Assembly: GCA_009599575.1 (NCBI GenBank) | Contig: VWND01000008.1 | Coordinates: 992,001-1,056,000, forward strand | DNA from: Blumeriella jaapii | Lineage: Eukaryota; Ascomycota; Leotiomycetes; Helotiales; Drepanopezizaceae | Length of the DNA: 64,000 nucleotides | Direction: 5' to 3' | Shown: positions 32,294-43,676 of the stretch, piece after piece | How positions within the stretch are numbered: the first letter of the stretch is position 1 | How the letters are laid out: the number at the start of each line of letters is the position of its first letter | Notes under the pieces: generated by a model | Databases searched by the model: none | The model's input: the letters and a program-made list of their open reading frames with translations, nothing else | Told to the model about the DNA's origin: nothing | Translations under genes and position numbers: made by a program

Positions 32294-33682
32294 CTACTCA
32301 TCAAGCCCAAACACATACCTCGCCCTCAGCACGTACGGCCCATCCTGCGGCCCGAAGACCTGCCTCTTCTCCCTCCCCCACTCGGGGTGATTGATGCCGT
32401 CGATCCAATCCTGCACCTCCAGCACCACGCACCCATTCTTCTCAATGACCCGCGGGCGGTCCTCGACCCCAAAGAGGCCCTGCGTCCGCTTGAGCGCCAC
32501 GCTGCCATTCTGTCCCGCGCAGCTGTACACCTGCAGCGCGTCCTGATCCGTGAACACGTCGACGCGGATCCCGCTCCAGGCCGAGGCCAGCGTCGCCACG
32601 GGCTGCGTTTCCCAGCTGGCCTGCGCTTGCGCCGACCGGGACGTGAGGAAGCAGGTGTCGTAGCCGGTGCAGTTGGCGCCGCAGTTGCCTCGGAGCGCCG
32701 GGTTGCTGAAGTTGGCCCCGATGGGCTTGGGCGCCGTCTGGAAGTCGTTGAGGCTGTAGGGCGCGTTGGCGAGGATGTCGCCCGTGGGGATCAGGATCGG
32801 GTCGACGGCGAGGCGCTGCCCGCCGTAGGGCAGGTGGAGGGTGTGCTTGAGAGCGGTGCCTGTCTCGGGGTTGGCGAAGCCGTCGAGGTTCCAGTAGGTC
32901 TGTTGGTCGTCCCTCAGCCTGGGTCCTTCGTAGCCAGGACGGCTCGTGAGCGCGCAGAGGGAGGGACTTACGTGCGACGACAGCATGATGGGCGTCCTCT
33001 TCGTGGTCGCCAGCGCGACCATGGTGAAGTCCCAGCTCTGGTTTCCCAGCGAGTACGTGACATAGCTGACCACATCCCCGGGGAAGCCCTGATCGCCGTC
33101 TGCGTCCTCCAGACCAAACGTGATGCTGCTGCGCGTGTGCGCCACCACCGTCCAGTTCCGCCAGTCCCACCCGTTCGGACGCCGTGGAGCGTGTTCTGCC
33201 CTTGGTTCTCGTTGGGCAGGACGTGGAAGGTCTCGCCGTCGATCGAGAAGGTCGAGTTCTTGATGCGGTTCGCGTAGCGGCCAGGCACGCCTCCGAAGTG
33301 CGGATGTTGCTTGTCGATGCTATAGTAGCTCGCGTTGTCCCAACCCGTGACGATGTCGCGCTCAATGCCGGAGCTGTCATCTGTGAGCCGGTTAGTCGGA
33401 GGATCAACTCTTCACCAGCCACGGGCGGCGAGCGGATGAATCAATCTCGACTCCCACGAGTGCGACGAGTGCGATCGTTGCCGCGAGAGCACACTTACAG
33501 ATGAACAGGTTCGACACCGAAGCACCGTACGGTACGAAGGTTGCACGGATCCCCGTCCCCTCAATCGTGTACTTGCCATCGACATCCGGGCCAGCAGAAG
33601 TAGCATCATCTGCCCTCCCCATCCACGGCTGCGCTGCCGCTACCGACGCGCCCAGGCTCGCTCCAAGAAGTGAGAACCTCAT
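32294..33682 (-). pseudogene. Secreted aldose 1-epimerase-like gene with 1-nt deletion
   Basis: Exons 33682-33499, 33380-32972 and 32899-32294. The product starts with a signal peptide (MRFSLLGASLGASVAAAQP) and shows galactose mutarotase features: PYGASVSNLFIYD, RDIVTGWDN, HPHFGGVPGRYANRIKN, NTLHG, NWTVVAHT, TPIMLSSH|TYWNLDGF. Such enzymes interconvert sugar anomers; a secreted form would act on extracellular sugars. The intron 32900-32971 is 72 nt and stop-free but removing it joins SSH to TYWNLDGF, as in homologues. Near 33173-33178 the frame slips: after LHG the conserved NGWDWRNWTVV continues only with one extra base (CACGGC-GTCCGAAC). Exons total 1199 nt, one short of a multiple of three. 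As given the protein terminates early, so the copy is either decayed or misassembled. Confidence 0.8.
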
Positions 33683-34901
33683 CGCGGATGCCTCGCAGCG
33701 CTTCTCTGGACCAGGTCACGGAAAGAGGGCAGCAGAAGCCAGAGACGCAAGATCAGCAGACGCAAGCCAGAACGAAGGATGCAGCTTCATCGCGCTTTAT
33801 ACCTGACTCCGCTGCCAACACACTTATTTGAGCAGGGTCCGCCAGACAGATCACATCGACTTAACCTTCATGGAGAGCGGCGAAGGCCAGCTGATCATCT
33901 CTCGGGTATGCAGAAGCTTCTCGTCCTGCCCTGTTGACCTGTTGATCTGTTGACCTGTTGACCTGTTGACCTGTTGACCTGTTGACACTCCTGTCCAAGC
34001 CTCCTGTCACTCGGACGTCACATCCCACGTACAGTACTGTACGTACAGGACAGAACAGTACCGTACAGTACCATGCGTCCAAATGCGGGGAAGCCCAGGG
34101 TATTTAGAGCTTGGGAAGCTCGGTGGATTGATGGATTGATTGTGCATGGGGAAGTGGAATCTGGATTGGCGATGATTGGCGCGCTTGGTGTGTGTCGCTG
34201 GAAAAGGGGCCTGGGGGCATGCCTGCAGTAGAGAAGCTTTTTTGCCTTGCCTTGCCTTGCCTTGCCCTGCATTGCATTGCATTGCCTTGCTGATGTCCGA
34301 AGAGCGGGGTGCATCTCTTGTGGTGTTGATGGAACGAGCTCAGACTGCAATGTGAATCGGAATTCGATGTGAGAGTCGGCCTCTGTTTACATACATGCAC
34401 TCTGTACCTGCTGTAAGGCCGCGTGAGAGAATTAAGCGAAAGGGAGAGGCGAGGCGAGGCGAGGCTGCGGTCCAAGATAAGCGAATGTTTGGAATGAAAT
34501 CGTGCTCGTTCAACTTGACTCTGAGTCGGTCTGAGAGACGGTTTGGAGAGTAAATAGAGACAACAAGCAAGATCTTGTAGTGCGTAGTAGGGCAAGGGCT
34601 TTCATTATCCCAGGCCAACAAACGATTCACAATTGAGCTATTCAATGTCTGGAAAGGAGATGGACGGCTCCACAGGTACTCTAGGTCGAGGGGAGGGGAA
34701 CCTGACCTAGATCAAGGGTGTGTGTCGATTTACTACAGTCGGTGCTATCTGCTCTGGTGGAGTCGGAGACATCGTCCAGACATGCAGCTTCGGCGATGCC
34801 ATCATAACGTGAGGTTTCTCTCCCCCTCTAATCTCCTGCCATTGCTTGAAATGCTACAGTACCATGTGTGCATAGCCAAACAACGGGAGCCACCCAGCAG
34901 C
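33683..34901. other. Intergenic region rich in short tandem repeats
   Basis: Holds an 8-bp tandem repeat (33931-33986), clustered GTAC palindromes (34029-34073), TTGCC pentamers (34240-34284) and GAGGC units (34449-34465). No gene is supported. Confidence 0.6.
33931..33986 (+). repeat. Seven tandem copies of CTGTTGAC
   Basis: 56 bp made of an 8-mer CTGTTGAC repeated seven times with one substitution (second copy ends T). It lies about 250 bp upstream of the epimerase-like start and contains TTGAC in each unit. Confidence 0.9.
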
Positions 34902-36378
34902 CTAGACAGCGAGAGTCTGCAACGACTGGCAACACTCCCCAAAATACACCCCCAGCTTCCCAACATCTCTCCTCATCGTCTCCAGCAAGGAAGCCGACTT
35001 GAGCCGCTTGTCGCCATCCCGCTCCAGCATCATCTCTACCCACCGCAACGGCGCCTGATCCGCATCCGACAAGCCCTCCAACAACGCGCACCACTCTACA
35101 ATCGCCGGCGCGCTATCGAAGAAGTACGAGCTCGAGCCCCGCTCCCGGCAGAACTCCCGGTGCTCCAGCACCGTCCGGCCCTTGATCACCGTCGCCATCT
35201 CCAGGAACACGCAGCCGAGACTCCACACGTCCGTCGACGAGTTCGTCGGCGCGAACGCGTACACCTCCGGCGCGGCGTATCGCGGCGTCATGCCCTCGCA
35301 GTCCTCTGTCGTCTCGCCATCGCAGTCGGTGCTGCGGCTCCAGTCGTAGGCGATGTTGAAATCCGTCAGCAGGACGTTGTGCCCGCGCACGAGGATGTTC
35401 TGCGGCTTGATGTCGCGATGTCGGATCTTGCGGGCGTGGAGGTGGCAGATGGCGGTTGCGAGGCAGCCGAACCACTGTCGCAGGGGCGAAATCATGTCAG
35501 CGTCTCGTGCGGCGCCGGCGCGTCTGAGGTATGAGCCGAGATCACAGTCGGCTAGGGGCGACATGATGAGGACGAAAGCGCTGGGAGTCGTGTAGCTACC
35601 GACCTGTAGCTGCGTGTCAGTCTGTGTGGTTGTAGGACTGCCCGAGCTGGAGAAGGAGATGATGCATCGAACCTCAGAGCCATTGCTTATAGTGGTACTT
35701 CCAGCTACAAGGGTGTCAGACCAGGCACACAGCTCCACAGTCCGCGCGGGGAATGTAGCCGGCGAACACAGAGAGTAGAGTCCTCACAAGTTCGACGCAG
35801 TGGACGTGTTTCGAGCGACCCAATGCCCTGATCTCGCGCTGGAACCCCGTAACATCAAAGGCCGAGTCCCTCCGCGTGCTCTTCCTCGCGTAGACTCGGC
35901 CATCCTTCAAGCTCGAGACCTCATCGACAGATGCCGTGCCGCCCTTTCCCACCGAGCGGAGAAGCCGAATAGGAAGACCCGCGTCCGTCATGAGATGTCC
36001 ATGAACGTTCCCTTGACCGAGTTGGAATTCGGGTGCAAAATCCTCTTGTACACACAACGCCTGGCGCTGTGCCTCGAGGAAAAGCGGTCGAATCGCAGGA
36101 TCGAGACACGCGGACACGAGCTGAGCCTCTGACTCGATTGGAAGACACATATCCGTGAACTCACGCTCAACGAGCATATCAAGGAGCTCAAGCCGGTCTA
36201 TCGTATGAAAGATACAGTAGAGTCGAGGATTTTGGTCCCACTTGAAATTGCTCGCAGCATTAGTAGGGCCAGTAGACTTCTCCGAATTGCCCTGCTTGCG
36301 GTCTCCATAACGGCTTCCAAGATCAAGGAACGAAATCTGGTCGTCGGTAGGCAGATCGTAGGGCGCCTCGCCGGGCAT
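34902..36378 (-). CDS. Serine/threonine protein kinase with DFN motif
   Basis: Exons 36378-35788 and 35603-34902, 1293 nt plus stop, 430 aa. The N-terminal ~140 residues (MPGEAPYDLPTDDQISFLDL, KWDQNPRLYCIFHTIDRLE) are the fungal-specific region seen ahead of kinase domains in this type of protein. The kinase domain has the glycine loop VGKGGTASV (143-151), lysine in VYARKS (166), alphaC glutamate in FQREIRAL (182), catalytic HRDIKPQN (259-266), TDFN where DFG is usual (278-280), GMTPRYAAPEV and TDVWSLGCVFLEM. All catalytic acids are present, so activity is plausible. The intron 35604-35787 joins CVEL to VGSYT in frame. An upstream in-frame extension to 36741 is His/Arg-rich and probably 5' UTR. 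Substrate unknown. Confidence 0.8.
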
Positions 36379-37498
36379 TTTGTCGCCTCGTTCTCGGTCC
36401 CGGGACCAGATGGTGGGTGCCTGCTGACCACAGGCGGACTTGCTCGTATACAGGGTAGCAAGGAAAGCAACACCAGAGCATTGAATTCTAACATGAGCAC
36501 AAGAATCAGCACCTCGGTTATAGAACGAGATACGACAAAGGCAACTTATCCTCGAGCAGATAGCATGCGAGAGGGCGAAGAGAAAATGGAACCGATGGAA
36601 CCGATGGAACCGACACACACGCCCGAGTTCGAAATCGTGTATGGGCGCGCGATTGATCACAAAAACGAAGCTTTGTACATCTGTACACAGAGACGGCTCG
36701 CCGCTATAGTGGTCACGGGTAGACACAGGAGCTCTTCCCACGGTGACCTACCGGCTCGGGAATATCATGTTGGAGACGCAAACCTGGGAGCCCAAAGGGA
36801 AGGAAGCTGCATTGCTCGACCGTCTTGGTCTTAGATCGCATGCGAATCCTAAGCCCAACCCGTGGGAGACCTGTCAGTCATGGAGAAATGCCGATGCGTT
36901 CGTGCAGTGGCCCTTTTCGTGTTCGGTTGATCGAGCTAGCAATGTACTGTAACATGACCAGCCAAGCAGAAGGCTGGAAGCCCCGGAGCATCCGGCAATG
37001 ATCATGCATCGCGAGCACGGCCGAGATAGTCGATCTTTGTGAAAAGGAAATGGTCGGAATGGTATTCCCTCCATGTGTTGTGAGCTAGATATTGTGTGGG
37101 CCGTGTAATCCATGCTAAATTCGATGAGGCACTGAATCTCAGTCTCTTTGGTGGTTTTTTACCCGAGGTAATGTCTGTACTGTAGTTTGTTATTTAGCAT
37201 GTGGATTCATTAGCAAATAGTCATTGTGCCAGTATTGTATGCGGAAGATATTGCATCGGTAGAAGAGCAGAGCACTCAGGAAGAGGTGCTTCCCACAATG
37301 GCTCTTGCTACGGCAAAACCGCAGGAAAGGGGGGTAGAGGTTGTTAACTCATACATTTTAACCTTGCAAAATGCCGCGTAACACTTACTTACACACACGC
37401 TCGATCGCATTGCAGAGCAGGATTCCCCCAGGCCTATCAACAATCTCATTCCCAGTTTCCGTCGGGACACAAACCACAAATTAACCTCCCGCTACAAT
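36379..37498. other. Intergenic region
   Basis: 1.1 kb between the kinase start and the VMA2 stop. Nothing was recognised beyond short unconserved frames. Confidence 0.5.
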
Positions 37499-39355
37499 TC
37501 ATGCATCAATGAGGTTCTCCTCCTGGCCATTTGCCTTACCCTCCTCGCTATTGTCCTTGGTATCCTTGTTACCCTTAGCCTTACTCTTGCGATCCGCAGC
37601 CGAACGTTGATAGAACTCGGCCAAGACCTTTCCTGGGATACGGTTGAGCAACTCCTTGGGATAAATCCGCAATAGACTCCATGCTTGATCCAGAGACTCG
37701 TAGATGGTTCTCGACTCATAGGGGGATTGCGAGATAAACGTTCGCTCGAATTTCTCCAGGAACTCTAGAGAAAGCTTGTCTTCGGACGACAGGGCTTCCT
37801 CACCAACGACAGCCTTCATCGAAGCTGCATCACGACCAATGGCGTACTTGGCGTACAGCTGGTTGGAAACATCACCGTGATCCTTTCGAGTAAGACCCTC
37901 TCCAATGGCAGACTTCATGAGACGAGAGAGCGATGGTAGGACGTTGATGGGTGGGTAGATACCGCGGTTGTCAAGTTGACGATCGATGAAGATTTGTCCC
38001 TCCGTAATGTAACCAGTTAAGTCGGGAATGGGGTGGGTAATATCCTCGTTAGGCATAGTCAGAATGGGAATTTGGGTGATCGATCCATTTCGTCCCTCAA
38101 CACGACCAGCACGTTCGTAGATGGTCGACAAATCTGTGTACATGTAACCGGGATATCCACGCCGACCTGGCACTTCTTCACGAGCAGCCGAGACCTCACG
38201 AAGGGCGTCACAGTATGCGGTCAAATCAGTGAGAATAACCAGAACGTGCTTCTCGAGTTGGTAGGCGTAGTATTCGGCGGTGGTAAGAGCAAGACGAGGA
38301 GTGATAATACGTTCGATTCTAAACAAAGTCAGCAGAACCTCAAATTGAGAATTGGTCGGTACTTACGTGGGGTCGTTGGCCAAGTTCAAGAACAAAGTCA
38401 CACGCTCCAAACTACCGTTCTCCTCGAAATCCCGGGTGAAGAATCGAGCAGTTTCCAAATTGACACCCATAGCAGCGAACACGATAGAGAAATTGTCCTC
38501 GTGTCCATCATGTGTGCCCTTGTTGGTCACCCCCTGCTTTTGAACCAAACCAGCTTGTCGACAGATCTGAGCGGCGATTTCGTTATGAGGAAGACCAGAA
38601 GCCGAGAAAATGGGAATCTTCTGCCCACGGGCGATGGAGTTCATAGTATCGATAGCAGAGATACCCGTGGAGATCATTTCTTCGGGGTAAACCTGCGAAT
38701 GTTAGCTTCGTCTTGTTGCGAGGTGCGAAATCTAACTCACTCGGGAGTATGGGTTGATAGGACTTCCGTTGATGTCAAGGTAGTCCTCTGCAAGGACCTT
38801 TGGTCCCTTGTCGATTGGTCTTCCGGATCCATCAAAAATACGACCCAGCATATCCTCAGACACACCAAGCTTCAAACTCGAACCCGAGAATTCGACTTTT
38901 GACTGCTCTAGTCAGTATGTAACCCGATCCTCCAGTGGTAGAATTCGTACCCGCTTGACATCGATGCCAGATGTGCCTTCGAATACCTGGTTGCCAGTAA
39001 GCTCTCGACATCTGCCATACGATTATCGGATTCTATACCTGCACAACAGCCCTGTCACCTTGGTGCGAGCCCAGTCAGTACGCGCCCCTTCGTGTATCTG
39101 GGTTGTTTGGCTCACCTCGGGCTTCCAGAACCTGTCCAGATCTTTGGGTGCCGTCAGGCAGTGTCAACGTAACAATCTCATTGTATCTTGGGAATTTGAC
39201 CTTCGCAAACATCAGCATAGACCCTCGGCTTCCCAGCTTCCGCCAATGGCTCTCACATTCTCGAGGATCACCAGAGGACCGTTGACGCCCCCAATGGTGT
39301 TGTATCGGATTCTTGGCGTGATGCTGTACGACGACGATTCTCTTGGGTCTCCCAT
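37499..39355 (-). CDS. VMA2: V-type proton ATPase subunit B (7 exons)
   Basis: Non-catalytic B subunit of the V1 sector, acting at vacuolar and endosomal membranes. Exons (5' to 3') 39355-39257, 39200-39116, 39058-39039, 38986-38951, 38902-38741, 38692-38367 and 38318-37499 total 1548 nt, 515 aa, the expected length. Sequence is highly conserved: [103 protein letters not shown], and the alpha/beta signature [12 protein letters not shown]. All six introns fall in the 5' half, leaving 20-nt and 36-nt exons. The C-terminus ends in a Lys/Glu-rich tail. No defect was seen. Confidence 0.97.
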
Positions 39356-42300
39356 GGTTGCGGCTCTTCCAGAGATTAGAGGTGAGAGATAGAGGCAGCT
39401 GAAGCTTTCTTAAAGCTCTCCAGGATATGTAGGGTCGTGGCTAAGGAGACGCTCGTCGGCGTGGTGGGGGGGGGATGTTGGAGCTGTCGAGATGGTTTAA
39501 GAGGAGCTGGAGCTTTAGCTCGGCCTGCTTACATAAGCATGGCTATTTGCTCGTAGCGACAGCGACGATCTGATTTTTTTAACCATCAGCAACTAATGGG
39601 CTGTGGTTTTTGCGATTTGCAAAAATGCTGGCCTTCTTCTCCTGCTCATATATCTTCCATTGGTCTCTCTGTATGAACCTGTCCTGAACAGCTTACTACG
39701 GCGATGATATCCCCTCTGAACCGCTTTGCACAAGTCCCTTGGGCGTCTATCCTCTCAGCGCCAGGTCGAGCAAAATTTCCCTTTTTCCTGTTTACTTCCT
39801 TTAAGCTTTTTGATGTTCCATTTAACGCGTTGCTTTACTTTGTTTTCATGATTTACATACCTTTTATCCCTTCTTACGTGTCGCTCTATTCTATCTTGCA
39901 TTTACGTGCTTCATTGCTAGAACGAGCCAGACAAATAAGCAATACACCGAAAATGATTGTCATCTTTCTCTGTCATCTTGTTCAACAGTGCTGGATATTT
40001 ATTTGTAACAAGGTGCAGAGTCTAAGCCGGGACATTGACCTGATTTAAAAGACCATCTTGCTTTACTGTACTTCTGAGGATGTTCATCAGGCCCAGAGGC
40101 CCAAAGAAAAGACCGCTCAGGCATTTGAGGCCCGCTGATAAGTTGTCATATTCCAGCTTCTACTGCTGTATCTGTGACGGCTGGCTGCTTGAAGTACGTG
40201 CCAGGCAGTTGACTACCTGTGTCCTTCTCTATGAGTACCTTCTTTTGTAATTACCTTATGTGCTGCATGTTCCTTCGTTTGATTTTATTTGAAGATCTTG
40301 CAACTATCATTAAGAGATTCATGATCAAGGGCTCACAGTCTATTGTTAGATGTTTACCTACTTATAAAAGCAACATCTGACTTTGTTTGTTTACGCTACA
40401 ATGCGCTCCACGTTCCAGAATAACGGCAGCTTTATTCAGTTATTTATAATACTTCTACATGTCAATACACAGATGTACCACCTTCATTCAATCTTTTTAC
40501 GTTTTAATTTTAGATTTGGATTTCGTTTGTAAAGCACGACATCTTAAGCGTATAGAATGCTATATTGTGATGAGGCTTTGTGCTTTGCAAACTTACAAGT
40601 CTCTAATTTGGCAATTAATTCAATTTATCAATGCCAAAATCTTTGATTTTCAATAATTCAATCATCAATCAATCGTTTACAAAAAACTGTAATATCTCGA
40701 CAGCAATATCCACGACCAATCGGCACTCCAGCACATCTTCCCAACTCACCAGAGCTCAAATAGCGGGTGCATTGGCCATACGTTCCTATTATAAAATTGC
40801 TTTCTCGAGGGTCTCTTGTACAAAAAAAAACCCCCCCAACTTAGCACGTCTCTAATGCCCCACGGGAAGCTTGAGGTGGTTGTGCCCCTCCAGACGTTAA
40901 ACAATATCGTCGTCATCATCATCACCATCCTCCCCAATTTACTATAAACAGCTCCTGCCATAATGGTCCGCTCGCAGCTATCAGGCTTTCTAAACTACTC
41001 ACTATCAGGGACGGTCTTTCGTGGCATGCACTCTCGACGCGCTCAGATGTTCTATCAAGGTCAGATACGCTGAAAACCATTTGGCTTGTATCACGTTTCT
41101 CGTACAGATCGCACACTTCTCATTCTAGAGAATATGAATATCAAAGTTGTCCTTGAGAACGAAATGGGTTTATTGCCTGATATGGCGCTAAGAGTCGATA
41201 ACGATGTTTGTCGAGTGATGGATCTCTTGAGAACTAGCGGGACCAAGACTCATTTGTACGTCAAGGACAAGCTGATTAGAATGTATTTCTGTGTGTGAAC
41301 TCGTCAAACGGGAATTTGGGAGCTTCTATATTTGGGGTGGACAAAATGCCACAAGTGCAAACTCTTGCGACTCGCAGGGCCCTGAGTCAATCTAGACATT
41401 GCAACTATCAAAGGAGTACAATGAATGCATGACTGTCACTTCACTACAAAAAACTAGACGGGCCAGAAGAACGTCGGACATCGTTCGTGGGTACTTGATT
41501 CTATAGCAAATGCCGTAAGTTTCTTTGCGCAAAGTCCAAGCATTTTGTAGATCTATGGCCTGTTTTCTACACTCTGTCTCCATCCCGTAATGATCTTTGA
41601 ACCTGCTTTACCTTGAGTTTGAGCAATGAAGGGCACAGATAGCGTATTGTAATTCGAGCTTTGGTGTTCTCAAACGCCAGGAGAAATGTTGCCAAGAATT
41701 TCAACGCATGGGCAAACACTCCCACGTAATGATGTTTCTGGCAAATGAACACAACTTGTTCCCTATGCAGAAAATTGGGAGTCTGCGCTCTGTCTAGAAA
41801 AGACGGGGTGCCGGTTTCTGTCCGGGATTCATTTCCCAGAATGCGCATGGAGGATTTCCAGAAGTGCATCTTCAGTCTTGACGTTCCTAATTTCCCTATC
41901 AAACTAAGCTACGGGTGGCTCTCGGGCTCCCAAGGCTCAGCGTTGAACGTGCTGATCCGTGGTCTTAGTTGTAATTGCCTACCGTGTTTTGAAACTTCAA
42001 TAGCTACAAGACAGAAATGGAAAAGATTCTCCATTCTCGCCGCGATCAAGGCTAAACTTACTGCGAAGAAAAGCTCCCGGCTACGCTTTCGCTTTGATCT
42101 TCCCGCGAACAGATATTTCCATCTTGCTCTCAGCTCAGCAGAGTCTTTCTCGAACCTTTGTTATAATTCATCGGGCTGTTAAAATTTGAAGAGTTTCATG
42201 CATGGATCTGCTTGACAACGCTACTTACTAGCCACGGAACATAGCATTTTGGTAGCGGAAATGCGGCAGCATATCAAGATTAACATCTGAGGCTAAAAAA

Positions 42301-42512
42301 CTCACATTGACTCTTCTTCCGAATAGAATCAATGCGCTTGGCTCTTCTCCTTTTGATCGGCACGTCAACCTTGGCACAGGTCGCTATCGTCGAGAGCTTA
42401 AAGGCAGACGACCCTCGTTTCAGCAGCATCTATATTCCAGTTCTCTATCATCAACTTCATCCCACCTTGTTAATTTCTAGATCAGATCTACAACAGCCCT
42501 ACACCTGTCAAC
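39356..42512. other. AT-rich gene desert
   Basis: 3.2 kb, strongly AT-rich from about 39570 to 41130 and again near 42150-42330. No conserved frame was recognised. It includes the LINE-tail-like repeat at 40841-40931 and an A9/C7 junction at 40822-40837. It may be old transposon sequence degraded by RIP-type mutation, but I could not identify a parent element. Confidence 0.6.
40841..40931 (+). repeat. Dispersed repeat ending in trinucleotides, copy 2; LINE 3'-tail-like
   Basis: TTAGCACGTCTC, then a CCCC/GGGA core, then AGACGTTAAACAATATC followed by CGT/CAT trinucleotides. It shares both ends and order with the repeat at 26851-26962 but has a different trinucleotide tail. Confidence 0.5.
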
Positions 42513-43676
42513 ATGATCTTTCCTGTCGTTATCCTCACGGCTCTGGCCACTGCTTCTCTCGGCTCTGCTGCTGTCATCTCCGAAAAACCGATACCTGGCG
42601 TGAGCAACTACTACAGCGACTACCTTGGGACGGATCGACCTTACCCAGGCAACGAGACTGATCCCATTCTCCCTACTACATACGGACCCCCAGGCCCTGA
42701 TGATGTTCTCTACCAAAACCTGCTTGCCGCAGAATGGGCTATCTTCAGCTTCTACCAGTAAGTTGAATTTACTAGGTTCTTACATGCATCAAAAAGTGGA
42801 TGTCTCAGACTTTCTGGTGCTTCTTGTGACTTTTTGAGATCGCAGATGAAGAGCACGCGCTGACATGTTCAATAGAAAGGGCGTAGAACTTTATAATAGC
42901 TCCTCTTTCACGGAAATTGGCCTTCCCAACACAACCTACGACCGAATCCGAGAAATTCGCAACAACGAAGCCGGTCATCTCGCCATCTTCCAAAGCCAGA
43001 TATCCAGCAACTCCATCAAGCCGGGACCATGCGACTACCTATATGGTCTTTCGGACGCCAAGTCTTTCGTCGCCACGCTCACTCTGCTTGAGATTTCGTC
43101 GATGGCCTTTCTCACCGGTCTCATCCAGCAAGCCACTTTGAGCGAGACGAAGGGTGCCCTGGTGGCTGTCGCTGAGACCGAGAGCCGTCATGAGACGTGG
43201 GCACTGATGGATGTCTGGAAGACCAACCCCTTTGCTGGGCCCACTGATACTTCGTTCCCTTACGCGAACCAGATCCTTGATAGCACCAACAATTTCATCA
43301 TTCCTGGCTCTTGCCCTGAAGAGAACCCAGAATACCCATCCCCCAGACAGCATCTCTCGCAAATTGGCTACAACGCTAAAACTGATTCTACCCTCACCCC
43401 CGGCACCGATATCGAACTCGTCTTCCATACTACTCCTCCTGTCTGGGAGGATGATCAGGAATACTACGCTGTCTTCTACCATGGCCTAAACAACTACTCG
43501 ATGCCATTCGACACTAAGACCACACTTCTACGATCCCTGATTTTGAGCTGAACAAGGGTCTCATCATCATTATTATCGCCGACACCCCTGGCGCTCCAAC
43601 TCTGGACAGCGTTGTTGCTGGACCGGTTCTGCTCCTTCAGCAGCCTACAGGGGCCGCCAAGCTCGCACCACAGTAG
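42513..43676 (+). pseudogene. Secreted Rds1-like ferritin-fold protein, C-terminal frameshift
   Basis: Exons 42513-42757 and 42876-43676. A signal peptide (MIFPVVILTALATASLGSAA) precedes a ferritin-like domain of the fungal stress-response Rds1 type: LYQNLLAAEWAIFSFYQ, EIRNNEAGHLAIFQ, GPCDYLYGL, ALVAVAETESRHETWAL. Ferritin-like Glu/His residues (EW, E..H, E..RHE) are present. Near 43522-43526 (ACCACACTTCT) the frame slips: as given it ends LLRSLILS at a TGA (43549-43551), whereas a one-base insertion continues STIPDFELNKGLI and AGPVLLLQQPTGAAKL to a TAG at 43674. Exons total 1046 nt, one short of a multiple of three. Only the last ~45 residues are affected, so a shortened protein could still fold. 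An upstream ATG frame at 42332 overlaps the start out of frame. Confidence 0.75.

Noticed and set aside
32387..33277. Long plus-strand and second minus-strand frames over the epimerase-like gene
   Set aside because: Shadows of a GC-rich coding region; the conserved mutarotase motifs are in the other frame.
36379..36741. In-frame 5' extension of the kinase
   Set aside because: His/Phe/Arg-rich and low-complexity; the ATG at 36378 begins family-like sequence.
39704..40048. 114-codon hydrophobic plus-strand frame in the AT-rich desert
   Set aside because: Phe/Ile/Leu richness is explained by T-rich composition; no start context or homologous motif.
41745..42182. 145-codon plus-strand frame
   Set aside because: No recognisable motif; codon use and context resemble surrounding noncoding DNA.
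42332..42661. Upstream frame with a signal-peptide-like start before the Rds1-like gene
   Set aside because: Overlaps the conserved start in another frame and loses any protein-like character after about 25 codons; treated as a uORF.
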